Shown: positions 51,809 to 60,932, counted from the first letter of the stretch. The stretch is DNA of 64,000 nt from CAZJWR01 sp964549765 (GCA_964549765.1 CAZJWR010000001.1:65381-129380); one strand, 5' to 3'. Numbers and translations are program-made. The notes: a model not told the origin generated them from the sequence alone.

Positions 51809-52771
51809 ATGGCCGGCGTCGAGGCACAGAGTAAACGAGCGATTGTGGCGTTGGGCGGCAACGCCATCACGGTCAAGAACGTCGAGGATACGATTGCCAA
51901 TCAATTTGCCAATACCCGACGTTCATTGGCGACAATCGTCGAATTGGCCCGCCGGGGGTATGATCTTTGTATCACCCACGGCAACGGGCCGCAGGTAGGC
52001 AACGCTTTGCTGCGGGTCGAACTGGCCCGTGGCAAAGCTCCGATTCTGCCACTGGGCATTTGCGTCGCTGACACCGAAGGCGGCATGGGATACATGATCG
52101 AGCAATCGCTTCAGAATCGACTCGACAAGGAGAAGATCGACCGCCAGGTGTGCACGATTATCACGCAGATGGTCGTCGACGGCGACGATCCCTCGATCAA
52201 GAACCCGACCAAATTCATCGGCCAGTTCTACGCCGAGATGGAAGCCCGGCGGATGCACGACGAGAGCGGTTGGATCGTCAAGAAGGACGCCGATCGCGGC
52301 TGGCGGCGGGTGGTCGCATCGCCGATACCTCTCACCTGCGTTGAGAAAGATATCATCCGCTTGCTGCTGGATAACCATTGCATTGTTATCGCTGCGGGCG
52401 GCGGGGGAATCCCGGCATATGTCGACCCCGAGCTGGGTTACGAAGGCGTCGATGCAGTCATCGACAAAGATCGCGCGTCGGCGTTGCTCGGCCGCGAGGT
52501 CGGCGCGGAGCTGTTTTTGATTTTGACGTCGGTCGGCGGAGTCTCGATAAATTTCGGTACGCCGAACCAAAAGCCGCTCGGCAAGGTTACAGTAACGGAG
52601 ATGGAAAAGTATTTTGACGACGGCCAGTTTCCCGCCGGGTCGATGGGCCCCAAGGTGGGAGCGGCTTTGGATTTTATCAAGAACGGCGGCCGCCGGGTGA
52701 TTATCACCTCGCTGGAAAAAGCCTCCGATGCCCTGGCGGGAAAGGCAGGAACACAGATAATTCCGGATTAG
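51809..52771 (+). CDS. arcC: Carbamate kinase
   Basis: A 320-residue amino-acid-kinase-fold enzyme. Diagnostic blocks: IVALGGNAIT at the start, CITHGNGPQVGNALLRVE, the second GGGGIPAY motif and VDAVIDKDRASALLGREVGAELFLILT. The C-terminus holds FPAGSMGPKVGAALDFI. Carbamate kinase interconverts carbamoyl phosphate plus ADP with carbamate and ATP. No arginine deiminase or ornithine carbamoyltransferase gene is near, so it is not part of a visible arginine-deiminase operon. It lies directly behind the COG2403 gene. Confidence 0.93.
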   Translation: MAGVEAQSKRAIVALGGNAITVKNVEDTIANQFANTRRSLATIVELARRGYDLCITHGNGPQVGNALLRVELARGKAPILPLGICVADTEGGMGYMIEQSLQNRLDKEKIDRQVCTIITQMVVDGDDPSIKNPTKFIGQFYAEMEARRMHDESGWIVKKDADRGWRRVVASPIPLTCVEKDIIRLLLDNHCIVIAAGGGGIPAYVDPELGYEGVDAVIDKDRASALLGREVGAELFLILTSVGGVSINFGTPNQKPLGKVTVTEMEKYFDDGQFPAGSMGPKVGAALDFIKNGGRRVIITSLEKASDALAGKAGTQIIPD

Positions 52772-52782
52772 GAATAAGGCTG

Positions 52783-54156
52783 TTGAAGGACGAAGTGGTG
52801 CAGGCAATTCTTGCTGAAGGTCGTGTGTATGAGGTGGGCGGATGCGTCCGTGATTCGCTGATGCGTCGGCGCGTGGACGCCAAGGATCGCGATTATCTCG
52901 TCTGCGGCCTGTCCCTGGATCGTCTCCAGACGCTTCTGGGGAAATACGGTCGGGTGGACCTGGTCGGCAAATCGTTCGGCGTGATCAAATTCACGCCGCA
53001 TGACGATACCGTCCGCCCGTCGCCGACCTACGATGTCTCCCTGCCGCGCAAGGAGATTTCCACCGGTTTGCATCATCGGGAATTTGAGGTCGATTTCGAT
53101 CCATCGTTGCCGGTTGAGTCCGATCTGGGGCGACGCGATTTTTCCATCAACGCCATGGCCCGCGATATGAGCGACGGGACGATTATTGATCCCTTCGACG
53201 GCCGCGCCGATATCAAGCGGGGATTGATTCGCATGGTCAACCCGCAGGCGTTTGCCGAAGACCCGTTGCGCATGCTGCGGGCAGTGCAGTTTGCCGCACG
53301 GTTTGAATTCGAAATCGAAGACGCGACGTACCAAGCGCTGGTCGACAACGTCGATCTGATAGCCACGGTGTCGCCGGAACGGATCGCCGAAGAGCTCAAT
53401 AAAATGTTGACCCGCGCCGAGCGCCCGTCAATAGGTTTGCGCCTGATGCAGAAAACGGGATTGATGAAGCACATCATCCCCGAACTCGAACCAACCGTTG
53501 GCTGCGATCAGCCGGGCGGTTTCCATGCCTATGACGTGTTCGAGCATACGGTACGGATTGTCGACGCCAGCCCGCCCCGGTTGCATCTTCGGCTGGCGGC
53601 CCTGTTTCACGACATCACCAAGCCCGAGCATAAGCGGCTGACCGAGACGGGCGCGACGTTTTACGGCCACGAAATTTCAGCGGCGGCGGTCGTCAAAGAG
53701 GTTCTCCGCCGTCTGCGGTATTCGAACGATATAATCCACGACGTCTGCCTGCTGGTCGAAAAGCATATGTTTACCACCGATGTCGGCCCCAAGGGGATGC
53801 GGCGGTTCATCCGCAAAATCGGTCAACGGCTGATTCCCGATCTGCTGGATTTGCGCCGAGCCGACGTGCAGGCGCAGGGGATGGGCGGCACGACCGAGGA
53901 CGTAGATGAGTTCCAGCGGGAAATTATCGACGAGATCAATCGCAAACCGCCTTTTGGGAGATCGGATTTGGCTCTCAACGGGCGCGATGTAATGGAAATA
54001 TTCGATCTGGAACAGTCGCCGCTAATCGGCGACGTCCTGGATCATCTTATGGAAAAAGTTCTGGATAATCCCGACGACAACACGCGCGACACCCTGATCG
54101 ATTATGCCAGACAATATCTTCAGGAAAATACAAACGGCAGGATAACCAACACATGA
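52783..54156 (+). CDS. cca: CCA-adding/poly(A) polymerase family nucleotidyltransferase with HD domain
   Basis: A 457-residue class II nucleotidyltransferase. The head domain has VYEVGGCVRDSLMRRR and the catalytic carboxylates in AKDRDYLV. RRDFSINAMARDM and DPFDGRADIKRGLIRMV follow, then EDPLRMLRAVQFAARF. An HD phosphohydrolase domain follows (DVFEHTVRIV, LAALFHDITKPEHK). This fits a bacterial tRNA CCA-adding enzyme; tRNA-Sec here lacks an encoded CCA and would need one. A poly(A) polymerase role cannot be excluded. The start is TTG 52783. Confidence 0.88.
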   Translation: MKDEVVQAILAEGRVYEVGGCVRDSLMRRRVDAKDRDYLVCGLSLDRLQTLLGKYGRVDLVGKSFGVIKFTPHDDTVRPSPTYDVSLPRKEISTGLHHREFEVDFDPSLPVESDLGRRDFSINAMARDMSDGTIIDPFDGRADIKRGLIRMVNPQAFAEDPLRMLRAVQFAARFEFEIEDATYQALVDNVDLIATVSPERIAEELNKMLTRAERPSIGLRLMQKTGLMKHIIPELEPTVGCDQPGGFHAYDVFEHTVRIVDASPPRLHLRLAALFHDITKPEHKRLTETGATFYGHEISAAAVVKEVLRRLRYSNDIIHDVCLLVEKHMFTTDVGPKGMRRFIRKIGQRLIPDLLDLRRADVQAQGMGGTTEDVDEFQREIIDEINRKPPFGRSDLALNGRDVMEIFDLEQSPLIGDVLDHLMEKVLDNPDDNTRDTLIDYARQYLQENTNGRITNT

Positions 54157-54169
54157 ACGGAGTTGGGTG

Positions 54170-55315
54170 ATGAAGATTCACGAGTATCAGGCAAAGGAGA
54201 TTTTTGCTGCGGTCGGGATACCGGTACCGGCGGGCAAGGTGGCCACGACGGTTCCGGACGCATTTGCCATAGCCGAAGAGCTGGCGCGCCCGGTCATGGT
54301 GAAAGCCCAGGTACACGTCGGCGGGCGCGGCAAGGCCGGCGGCGTGAAATACGCCGAGAATGCCGAGGCGGCAAAGGTATGGGCACAGCGGATTCTGGGC
54401 ATGAATATCAAGGGATTGCCGGTTACCAAAGTGCTGATCACCGAGGCGGTCGATATCACCTCGGAAACCTACGTCGGCATAGTCCTTGACCGCGCCACCA
54501 AAATGCCGACCATCATGGTGTCGGCGGCGGGCGGCATCGATATCGAGGAAGTGGCGGCCAAAACCCCGGAAAAGATTCACAAGTTTGCGGTTCATCCGCG
54601 CATTGGTCTGCGGGGATTCGAGGCCCGCAATCTGGCCTACAAGATTTTCCGCGATATCAAGCTGGTGCGGCAACTATCCGATATCATTTTGAAATTGTAC
54701 GATATCTTCTGGAAATACGACGCCTCGCTGGTCGAAATCAATCCGCTGATCACGACGCCGATCAATCAGGTGATTGCCATCGATGCCAAGATCAACATCG
54801 ATGACAACGGCCTTTTCCGTCAGAAGAAAGTCGGCGAAATGCGAGATCTCGAAGCCGAAGAAGCATCGGAAGTCGAAGCGCGTGAGGCAGGACTCAGCTA
54901 TATCAAGCTCGACGGCAATATCGGCTGCGTCGTCAACGGGGCCGGACTGGCCATGGCCACGATGGACCTGGTGAAACATTACGGCGGCGATCCGGCCAAT
55001 TTTCTCGATATCGGCGGCTCGTCCAGCCCCGATAAGGTGCTGACGGCGTTGCGGATTATTCTCCGCGACCCGAACGTCAAGGCGATTCTGATCAATATTT
55101 TCGGCGGAATCACCCGATGCGACGACGTCGCCACCGGTATCGTCAGCGCCTTCAAGGAGTTGAACCCCGAGATTCCGGTGGTCACGCGCCTGACCGGAAC
55201 GAATGAATCTGAGGCGCGTAAGATACTTAAGGAAGTTAAGTTGGAATCAGCGCCGACGCTGGATCAGGTCGTGCAAATGGCGATTTCCAAATCCGGCCTG
55301 GTAACGGAAGCGTAG
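54170..55315 (+). CDS. sucC: SucC, succinyl-CoA synthetase beta subunit
   Basis: A 381-residue subunit with an ATP-grasp domain (MKIHEYQAKEIFAAVGIPVP, VKAQVHVGGRGKAGGVK) and a CoA-ligase domain (GNIGCVVNGAGLAMATMD, ANFLDIGGSSSPDKV, ILINIFGGITRCDDVA). Residues in the grasp lid decide ATP or GTP use; I cannot assign this. ATG 54170 is preferred over GTG 54167, with GGAG at 54159. sucD follows after 10 bases. Substrate-level phosphorylation or, in reverse, succinyl-CoA formation. Confidence 0.96.
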   Translation: MKIHEYQAKEIFAAVGIPVPAGKVATTVPDAFAIAEELARPVMVKAQVHVGGRGKAGGVKYAENAEAAKVWAQRILGMNIKGLPVTKVLITEAVDITSETYVGIVLDRATKMPTIMVSAAGGIDIEEVAAKTPEKIHKFAVHPRIGLRGFEARNLAYKIFRDIKLVRQLSDIILKLYDIFWKYDASLVEINPLITTPINQVIAIDAKINIDDNGLFRQKKVGEMRDLEAEEASEVEAREAGLSYIKLDGNIGCVVNGAGLAMATMDLVKHYGGDPANFLDIGGSSSPDKVLTALRIILRDPNVKAILINIFGGITRCDDVATGIVSAFKELNPEIPVVTRLTGTNESEARKILKEVKLESAPTLDQVVQMAISKSGLVTEA

Positions 55316-55325
55316 GGAGGACGAT

Positions 55326-56330
55326 ATGGCGATTTTTATCGATAAGAATACGAAGGTTGTGGTGCAGGGGATAACCGGCCGCGACGGGTCCTTCCACACC
55401 AACCAGATGAAAAAATACGGCACCAATGTTGTCGCCGGGGTTACCCCCGGCAAGGGCGGCACGCGGGTCGAGGGAGTGCCGGTGTTCAATTCCGTGGCCG
55501 AGGCCGTTGCGAAGACCAAAGCCAACACCTCGGTCATCTATGTGCCGCCGCCGTTTGCGGCCGATTCCATCTACGAAGCGGTCGACGCCGGGATCAAAAC
55601 GGTCGTCTGCATCACCGAGGGTATTCCGGCCAATGACATGATGAAGGTGTATCACTACGTGAAACATCGTGGTGTGCGGCTGATCGGGCCAAATTGTCCG
55701 GGGTTGATTTCGCCGGAACTCAGCAAGGTCGGCATTATTCCCGGGACGATCTGCAAACGGGGAAATATCGGCGTCGTATCGCGTAGTGGAACGTTGACTT
55801 ACGAGGTCATTTTCGCCCTGACCGACGCCGGGCTGGGTCAATCGACCTGTATCGGCATTGGGGGCGACCAGGTGATCGGGACCAATTTCATCGACTGCCT
55901 GGAAGCGTTCGAGAGCGATCGCTCGACCAAAGGTATCGTCATGATCGGCGAGATCGGCGGTTCAGACGAAGAGGACGCAGTTGCGTTTATCCGGAAAAAC
56001 GTAACCAAGCCGGTCGTCGGGTTTATCGCCGGGCGGACAGCGCCTCCCGGAAAACGGATGGGCCACGCCGGCGCGATCATTTCGGGGAGTTCGGGACTGG
56101 CGGCGGACAAGATCGCGGCCCTCAACCGGATCGGTATACCGGTAGCCACCTCGCCGCTTGAAGTTCCCCGGCTAATGGCCGAAAAACTGAAAGAGACGAA
56201 GGGGAAAAAGACGGGCTCCAAGTCAACGGCGAAAAAGCCTGTCTCGAAGAAAACCAAGAAAGCGTCCCCGTCAAAAGAAACGAAAAAGAAAAAACCGGCG
56301 AGACCGTCGGTGAAAGCCAAAAAGAGATAG
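55326..56330 (+). CDS. sucD: SucD, succinyl-CoA synthetase alpha subunit with Lys-rich tail
   Basis: A 334-residue subunit. The CoA-binding domain (VVVQGITGRDGSFHTNQM, GVTPGKGGTRVEGVPVF) and the ligase domain with the phosphorylated His in KRMGHAGAIISGSSG are normal. Typical SucD ends near residue 290. Here a Lys/Ser/Thr/Pro-rich tail of about 45-50 residues follows (GKKTGSKSTAKKP, then SKKTKKASP), resembling histone-H1-like or ribosome-binding tails. The stop is clear at 56328-56330, so the tail is not a frame error. GGAGG precedes the ATG. korD is 28 bases downstream. Confidence 0.95.
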   Translation: MAIFIDKNTKVVVQGITGRDGSFHTNQMKKYGTNVVAGVTPGKGGTRVEGVPVFNSVAEAVAKTKANTSVIYVPPPFAADSIYEAVDAGIKTVVCITEGIPANDMMKVYHYVKHRGVRLIGPNCPGLISPELSKVGIIPGTICKRGNIGVVSRSGTLTYEVIFALTDAGLGQSTCIGIGGDQVIGTNFIDCLEAFESDRSTKGIVMIGEIGGSDEEDAVAFIRKNVTKPVVGFIAGRTAPPGKRMGHAGAIISGSSGLAADKIAALNRIGIPVATSPLEVPRLMAEKLKETKGKKTGSKSTAKKPVSKKTKKASPSKETKKKKPARPSVKAKKR

Positions 56331-56358
56331 CGACATCAGCATCCAGCAGGAGATGATC

Positions 56359-56655
56359 ATGTCCGATGAAAAACCGGAGGAACAACCGGTGAAAAAGACA
56401 GCCACGAATGCGGAAACCGAGCCTGTCGAAAAAAAGGCTAAGTATCCGTACCAGGAGGGCAAAGGCTTGCCGCCGCTCAATCTGTACCTTCACTGGTGCA
56501 AGGCGTGCAATATTTGTATTGCCTTTTGCCCGCAAAATGTGTTCGATCCCGACCGGGACGGCCGGCCGATTATGGCCCGGCCGGAGAAATGTACTCAATG
56601 CGCCATTTGCTGGCTGCATTGCCCCGATTTTGTTATAACCTCGAATTATAAGTGA
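56359..56655 (+). CDS. korD: KorD, ferredoxin-like delta subunit of 2-oxoglutarate:ferredoxin oxidoreductase
   Basis: A 98-residue protein. An unstructured charged N-terminus (1-36) precedes two 4Fe-4S motifs: C47, C50, C53, C57 and C78, C81, C84, C88. This double cluster hands electrons from the KorB active site to soluble ferredoxin. ATG 56359 is chosen because AGGAG (56348-56352) is six bases upstream; ATG 56353 would abut the ribosome site. korA starts 10 bases after the stop. The order is korD-korA-korB-korC. Confidence 0.92.
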   Translation: MSDEKPEEQPVKKTATNAETEPVEKKAKYPYQEGKGLPPLNLYLHWCKACNICIAFCPQNVFDPDRDGRPIMARPEKCTQCAICWLHCPDFVITSNYK

Positions 56656-56665
56656 GGACAGAGTA

Positions 56666-57811
56666 ATGAGCACAGCGACAACAACCGCTCGCAGGTTGAT
56701 GCAAGGCAACGAGGCGTGTGTGCAAGGGGCGCTGTATGCCGGCTGCCGCTATTTCGGCGGCTACCCGATTACGCCGTCGACGGAAATCGCCGAGGGCATG
56801 GCGCGGCTCCTGCCGCGATACGGCGGTCACTTTATCCAGATGGAGGATGAGATCGGTTCCATCGCCTCCGTCATCGGCGCCTCGCTGGCCGGCGCGAAAT
56901 CCATGACCGCCACCAGCGGCCCCGGTTTTTCGCTCATGCAGGAAAATATCGGTTATGCCTATATCGCCGAAGTGCCGTGCGTGATAATCGACGTCCAGCG
57001 CGGCGGCCCCTCGACCGGCCTGCCCACCAAGGTGGCCCAGGCCGATACTATGCAGGCCCGCTACGGAACCCACGGCGACTACTACGCTATTGCCGTCGCT
57101 CCCGCCTCGGTGCGCGAATGTTTCGAGCAGACGGTCAAGGCCTTCAATTACGCCGAACGGTTCCGGACGCCGGTGATCGTCCTGACCGACGAAGTCATCG
57201 GCCATATGCGCGAAATGATAACTATCCCCGAACCGGGCGAACTGGAAGTCATCGAGCGCGCGCGCCCCGACGTGCCCCACGAGTGGTACAAGCATTATGA
57301 AATAACGCCCACGCTGGTGTCGATGACGGCCGCCATGGGCGAGGGCTACCGATTCCATACGACCGGCCTGACCCACGACCAGGAAGGTTTTCCGACGGCC
57401 CGGCCGGACGAAATCAAACAGAAGCTGGATAAGCTGAAATTCAAGATCATGCGTTTTGCCGACGAATTGGTGCAGCTTGACACGGAGATGATGGACGACG
57501 CCGGGGTGTGTGTTTTCGCCTACGGTATCGCCGCCCGCGCCGCCCGTCAGGCCGTGCACATAGCGCGCGACAAGCGCATCCGGGCCGGATTGATCCGTCC
57601 CATCACCATCTGGCCGTTCCCGGACGAACAACTCCGCGAACAGCTGGCGCATGTTCGTCGGGTTCTGGTCGTCGAGCTCAACCAGGGACAGCTGGTTCAC
57701 GAGATCGAACGGGTCGCTCCCAAGACCTGCAAGGTCGTGAGCATGACCCGGTACGACGGCGAGATCATCAACCCGGTCGAAATATACAAGCGGATACTGG
57801 AGGTGAAATAA
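56666..57811 (+). CDS. korA: KorA, alpha subunit of 2-oxoglutarate:ferredoxin oxidoreductase
   Basis: A 381-residue subunit that combines pyrimidine-binding and transketolase C-terminal-like domains. Blocks: MQGNEACVQGALYAGCRYFG, GYPITPSTEIAEGMA, HFIQMEDEIGSIASVIGASL and ATSGPGFSLMQENIGYA. The GGYPITPSTE form and the neighbouring sucCD favour 2-oxoglutarate over pyruvate or a branched keto acid, but specificity is inferred. The TAATG junction couples it to korB. Confidence 0.92.
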   Translation: MSTATTTARRLMQGNEACVQGALYAGCRYFGGYPITPSTEIAEGMARLLPRYGGHFIQMEDEIGSIASVIGASLAGAKSMTATSGPGFSLMQENIGYAYIAEVPCVIIDVQRGGPSTGLPTKVAQADTMQARYGTHGDYYAIAVAPASVRECFEQTVKAFNYAERFRTPVIVLTDEVIGHMREMITIPEPGELEVIERARPDVPHEWYKHYEITPTLVSMTAAMGEGYRFHTTGLTHDQEGFPTARPDEIKQKLDKLKFKIMRFADELVQLDTEMMDDAGVCVFAYGIAARAARQAVHIARDKRIRAGLIRPITIWPFPDEQLREQLAHVRRVLVVELNQGQLVHEIERVAPKTCKVVSMTRYDGEIINPVEIYKRILEVK

Positions 57812-58653
57812 TGGCAACCAAGACGCAGCAACAGTCGGATGTTACCCATCAATATCTGCGGGTCAAGAAGAGTTTTCCGAACGTCTGGTGCGCCGGATGC
57901 GGTATCGGCGTGGTCATGGGGTCGATTATCCGCGCCATCGATTCGGTGGGATATTCCAAGGATGAAGTTGTGCTGGTGTCCGGAATTGGGTGCAGTTCAC
58001 GGCTTCCCGTCTATTGCGATTTCAACACCCTGCACACGACCCACGGCCGGGCGCTGGCGTTCGCCACAGGCGTCAAGCTGGCCAAGCCCTCGCTGAAGGT
58101 GCTCGTGGTAACCGGCGACGGCGACGGGCTCGCCATCGGCGGCAATCATTTCATCCATGCCTGCCGGCGCAATATCGACATCACGACGGTGCTGATAAAC
58201 AATCAGATTTACGGCATGACTGGCGGCCAGTGTTCGCCGACCACGCCGCACAATGCTTACGCCACCACGGCGCCGTACGGCAACAATGAAAAGGGTTTTG
58301 ACCCAACCGTGTTGGCCAAAGCAGCCGGCGCCTCGTATGTCGCTCGCGGCACGGTGTATCACGCCCAGCAGCTCGACAAACTGATTTCAGGCGGATTGGA
58401 GAAGAAGGGGTTTGCCATGATCGAGGCGATCTCCAACTGCCACACTTACTACGGGCGACTCAACAAGGAAGGCGACGCCGTGGCCATGCTGGAATGGATG
58501 AAAAAACATGCCATCCCGGCGCGGGCGGCTCAAGGCATGTCTCCCGAAAAACTCCAGGACAAATTCCTGACCGGTGTTCTGTGGGACGTCGATATGCCCG
58601 AGTATTGCCAGGAGTATCAAAAGCTCATCGATAGTTTTAAGAAGAAAGAATAG
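57811..58653 (+). CDS. korB: KorB, beta subunit of 2-oxoglutarate:ferredoxin oxidoreductase
   Basis: A 280-residue subunit carrying thiamine diphosphate. A WCAGCGIGVVMG motif near residue 26 provides cysteines for a proximal iron-sulfur cluster, and GIGCSSRLPVY and FATGVKLAKPSL follow. The TPP/Mg site is VVTGDGDGLAIGGNHFIHA to VLINNQIYGMTGGQ. It catalyses CoA-dependent decarboxylation of 2-oxoglutarate, or the reverse carboxylation if ferredoxin is reduced. ATG 57811 overlaps the korA stop. Confidence 0.94.
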   Translation: MATKTQQQSDVTHQYLRVKKSFPNVWCAGCGIGVVMGSIIRAIDSVGYSKDEVVLVSGIGCSSRLPVYCDFNTLHTTHGRALAFATGVKLAKPSLKVLVVTGDGDGLAIGGNHFIHACRRNIDITTVLINNQIYGMTGGQCSPTTPHNAYATTAPYGNNEKGFDPTVLAKAAGASYVARGTVYHAQQLDKLISGGLEKKGFAMIEAISNCHTYYGRLNKEGDAVAMLEWMKKHAIPARAAQGMSPEKLQDKFLTGVLWDVDMPEYCQEYQKLIDSFKKKE

Positions 58654-58660
58654 GAACGTT

Positions 58661-59257
58661 ATGGCTACGGTGCGAGAATCCAAAAGTCAAAAAGACCGCA
58701 AACCGCGGGAGGAAAGAGACGATCGCTATGAGATCCGGCTGTCCGGATCCGGCGGTCACGGCGTGATCCTCGCCTGCGTCATGCTGGCCCAGGCGGTCGG
58801 CCTCAATCATCGCAAAAATGTCGTGCAGACGCAGAGCTACGGCCCCGAGGCGCGCGGCGGCGCCAGCCGCGCTGACGCGGTGATTTCGAGCAGCGAGATA
58901 TTTTATCCCAAGACGATGAAGTTGGATGTGCTGCTGGCGTTCACCCAGGAGGCATGCGACAAATACTACAGCGACCTCAAGCCGGGTGGACTGCTGATCG
59001 TCGATTCCACTCTAGTAACCAAGGTTCCGATCAAAAACAGCTACGGTTTCCCGTTTATCCGGCTGGCCCGGGAAAAGGTCGGACATCCGATGGTTGCCAA
59101 CGTCATTGCTCTGGGCGTCATCGCCGAACTGACCGGGATAGTCTCCCGCGAGGCAATGCGCACGGTCGTCAAAGCCCGCGCGCCCAAGGGTACCGAGGAG
59201 AAAAACCTGAAAGCGCTGCAGGTCGGATTCGATCTGGGCAAGAAAATGAAACGATAA
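58661..59257 (+). CDS. korC: KorC, gamma subunit of 2-oxoglutarate:ferredoxin oxidoreductase
   Basis: A 198-residue subunit. After a charged 24-residue N-terminus comes RLSGSGGHGVILACVMLAQ, then VVQTQSYGPEARGGASRADAV, which form the gamma-domain CoA/substrate site. VANVIALGVIAELTGIVS closes the domain. It completes the four-subunit enzyme. The start ATG 58661 lies 7 bases after the korB stop. The ndk gene follows after 12 bases. Confidence 0.93.
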   Translation: MATVRESKSQKDRKPREERDDRYEIRLSGSGGHGVILACVMLAQAVGLNHRKNVVQTQSYGPEARGGASRADAVISSSEIFYPKTMKLDVLLAFTQEACDKYYSDLKPGGLLIVDSTLVTKVPIKNSYGFPFIRLAREKVGHPMVANVIALGVIAELTGIVSREAMRTVVKARAPKGTEEKNLKALQVGFDLGKKMKR

Positions 59258-59269
59258 CTACCAGGGGCA

Positions 59270-59668
59270 ATGGAAAAGACATTATTGATCATCAAGCCGG
59301 ATGCCACCCGGCGCAATCTCATCGGGCATATCATCGGCCGCCTCGAGAAGGCCCGATTCCGGATCGTGGAGATGAAATCGGTGCGTCTGACCAAGGAGAA
59401 GGCACGGGAGTTTTATGCCGTCCATGAAGGCAAACCGTTTCTCGAGGACCTGACGACGTACATGGCGTCGGGGCCGATCGTGCCGATGCTTCTGGAAAAA
59501 GAAAATGCCATCGCCGATCTGCGGACCCTGATCGGGGCCACCGATCCCAGCAAAGCCGCCTGCGGAACGTTGCGAAACGAGATTGGCATCGATGTGCAAA
59601 ACAACTCCGTGCATGCCTCCGATTCCGTCGAATCGGCGGCCTTTGAGATTCCCTTTTTTTTCGGGTAG
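59270..59668 (+). CDS. ndk: Nucleoside diphosphate kinase
   Basis: A 132-residue enzyme, slightly shorter than usual (about 137-150). TLLIIKPDATRRNLIGHII is the N-terminal signature. The catalytic His is near residue 115 in NSVHASDSVESAAFEI, the standard motif. It equalises nucleoside triphosphate pools. Placed after sucCD and kor genes, it could pass the phosphate gained by SucCD between ADP and GDP. The family's Arg/Lys loop and Thr region are present (RTLIGATDPSKA). Confidence 0.95.
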   Translation: MEKTLLIIKPDATRRNLIGHIIGRLEKARFRIVEMKSVRLTKEKAREFYAVHEGKPFLEDLTTYMASGPIVPMLLEKENAIADLRTLIGATDPSKAACGTLRNEIGIDVQNNSVHASDSVESAAFEIPFFFG

Positions 59669-59674
59669 GTCGTT

Positions 59675-60904
59675 ATGCCGAAAGTCGCCTTCGGAAAAGA
59701 AGAATTGGAGTTTGAACTCGACCCGGGCGACACCCTGACCGAAAAAGAACCGGCTGATTCCGACTATGCGGCGTGGAACCCGGAATCTCTGCGTGCCCGC
59801 CTGCAAAACGCCCGTTTCGAGGAATTCCTCGATCTTGGCAAACCACTGATCGTCGTCAATGATTCTTTCCGTCCCACCCCGACCGGGGCGGTCCTTTTGC
59901 ATCTGAAATCATGGTACCCCGATCTGAAAGGTGATTTCATTGTCGCCTGCGGCAATCATCCCGCTCCCCAGGAGCACGACCTGGGAATCATCTTCGGCGA
60001 CCACCGTCTTCCCAAAGATTCCCGCCTATTCGTTCATAATTCGGGGGACAGGGATTCGATGGTTCAGGCCGGAGAAATCGACGGCCAGCCGATTTTTCTG
60101 AGCCGGGCGGTGTTCGATTATCCGGCGCTAATCGTCATCGGGTCGGTCGAGCCGCATTATTTCGCCGGATATACAGGAGGCCGCAAATCAATCATCCCGG
60201 GATTATGCGACATCGAGACCACGCGTCGCAATCATGTTCTGGCCGTGTCGGACGAATGCCGGCCGCTTCGTCTGGAGGGTAACCCGCTCGCAGAAAATCT
60301 CGATCGATTGCTGGCGGCGGTGAAAGTTCCTCCGGTATTTTCGATCCAGATCGTGGCGGGAAGAAACCAGAAAATCCTCGATTGTTTCGCGGGAAATGTC
60401 GCTGACTCCTTCATCGAAGCCGTCAGCGTCGCCGAAAAAGTGTACGGTTTTCCAATCACCAAGAAATACGATCTGGTCATCGCCGAGATGGGGCCGCCGC
60501 TGGATCGCAACCTGTACCAATTGCAGAAAGCAATCGAAAACACCGCCGTGGCGGTCCGCGACGAGGGCACCCTGCTGGCCGTATCCCGCTGTTCCGAGGG
60601 GATCGGCAACGATGAGTTCTATCAACTGGCTGGCCGCCTTGAAAATGAGGAGATGGTGCTGTCGTATTCCGATCTGGATAATCCCCCGCTGGGGATTCAC
60701 AAATTGTCACGGATGGTGCGCCTGGCCGATCGGATTCGGGTATGCGCCCTGACCGGCCTCAAACACGAAATCTTGGACCAGGTGTATATCGAGCCGGCGG
60801 TGTCGATCGAGGCCGAGATGCAAAAACTGAAACAGGGTGACAAAGAGGATATAGATATATTGCTGGTCCGGGACGCCGGATTATTGGCAGCAAAATCGGA
60901 ATGA
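59675..60904 (+). CDS. larA: LarA-family protein (nickel-dependent lactate racemase-like)
   Basis: A 409-residue protein of the LarA/DUF2088 family. Visible family residues: NDSFRPTPT, a His in ACGNHPAPQ, then EPHYFAGYTGGRKSIIPG with the His and the Lys to which LarA attaches the nickel-pincer nucleotide, and RRNH a little later. Lactate racemase is the founding activity, but many homologues act on other 2-hydroxy acids such as malate. The neighbouring malate dehydrogenase makes a malate-like substrate plausible. The larB, larC and larE cofactor genes are not in the window. It lies 6 bases after ndk. Confidence 0.85.
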   Translation: MPKVAFGKEELEFELDPGDTLTEKEPADSDYAAWNPESLRARLQNARFEEFLDLGKPLIVVNDSFRPTPTGAVLLHLKSWYPDLKGDFIVACGNHPAPQEHDLGIIFGDHRLPKDSRLFVHNSGDRDSMVQAGEIDGQPIFLSRAVFDYPALIVIGSVEPHYFAGYTGGRKSIIPGLCDIETTRRNHVLAVSDECRPLRLEGNPLAENLDRLLAAVKVPPVFSIQIVAGRNQKILDCFAGNVADSFIEAVSVAEKVYGFPITKKYDLVIAEMGPPLDRNLYQLQKAIENTAVAVRDEGTLLAVSRCSEGIGNDEFYQLAGRLENEEMVLSYSDLDNPPLGIHKLSRMVRLADRIRVCALTGLKHEILDQVYIEPAVSIEAEMQKLKQGDKEDIDILLVRDAGLLAAKSE

Positions 60905-60932
60905 ACATAGCATAACGAATAGGAGGCAATTA

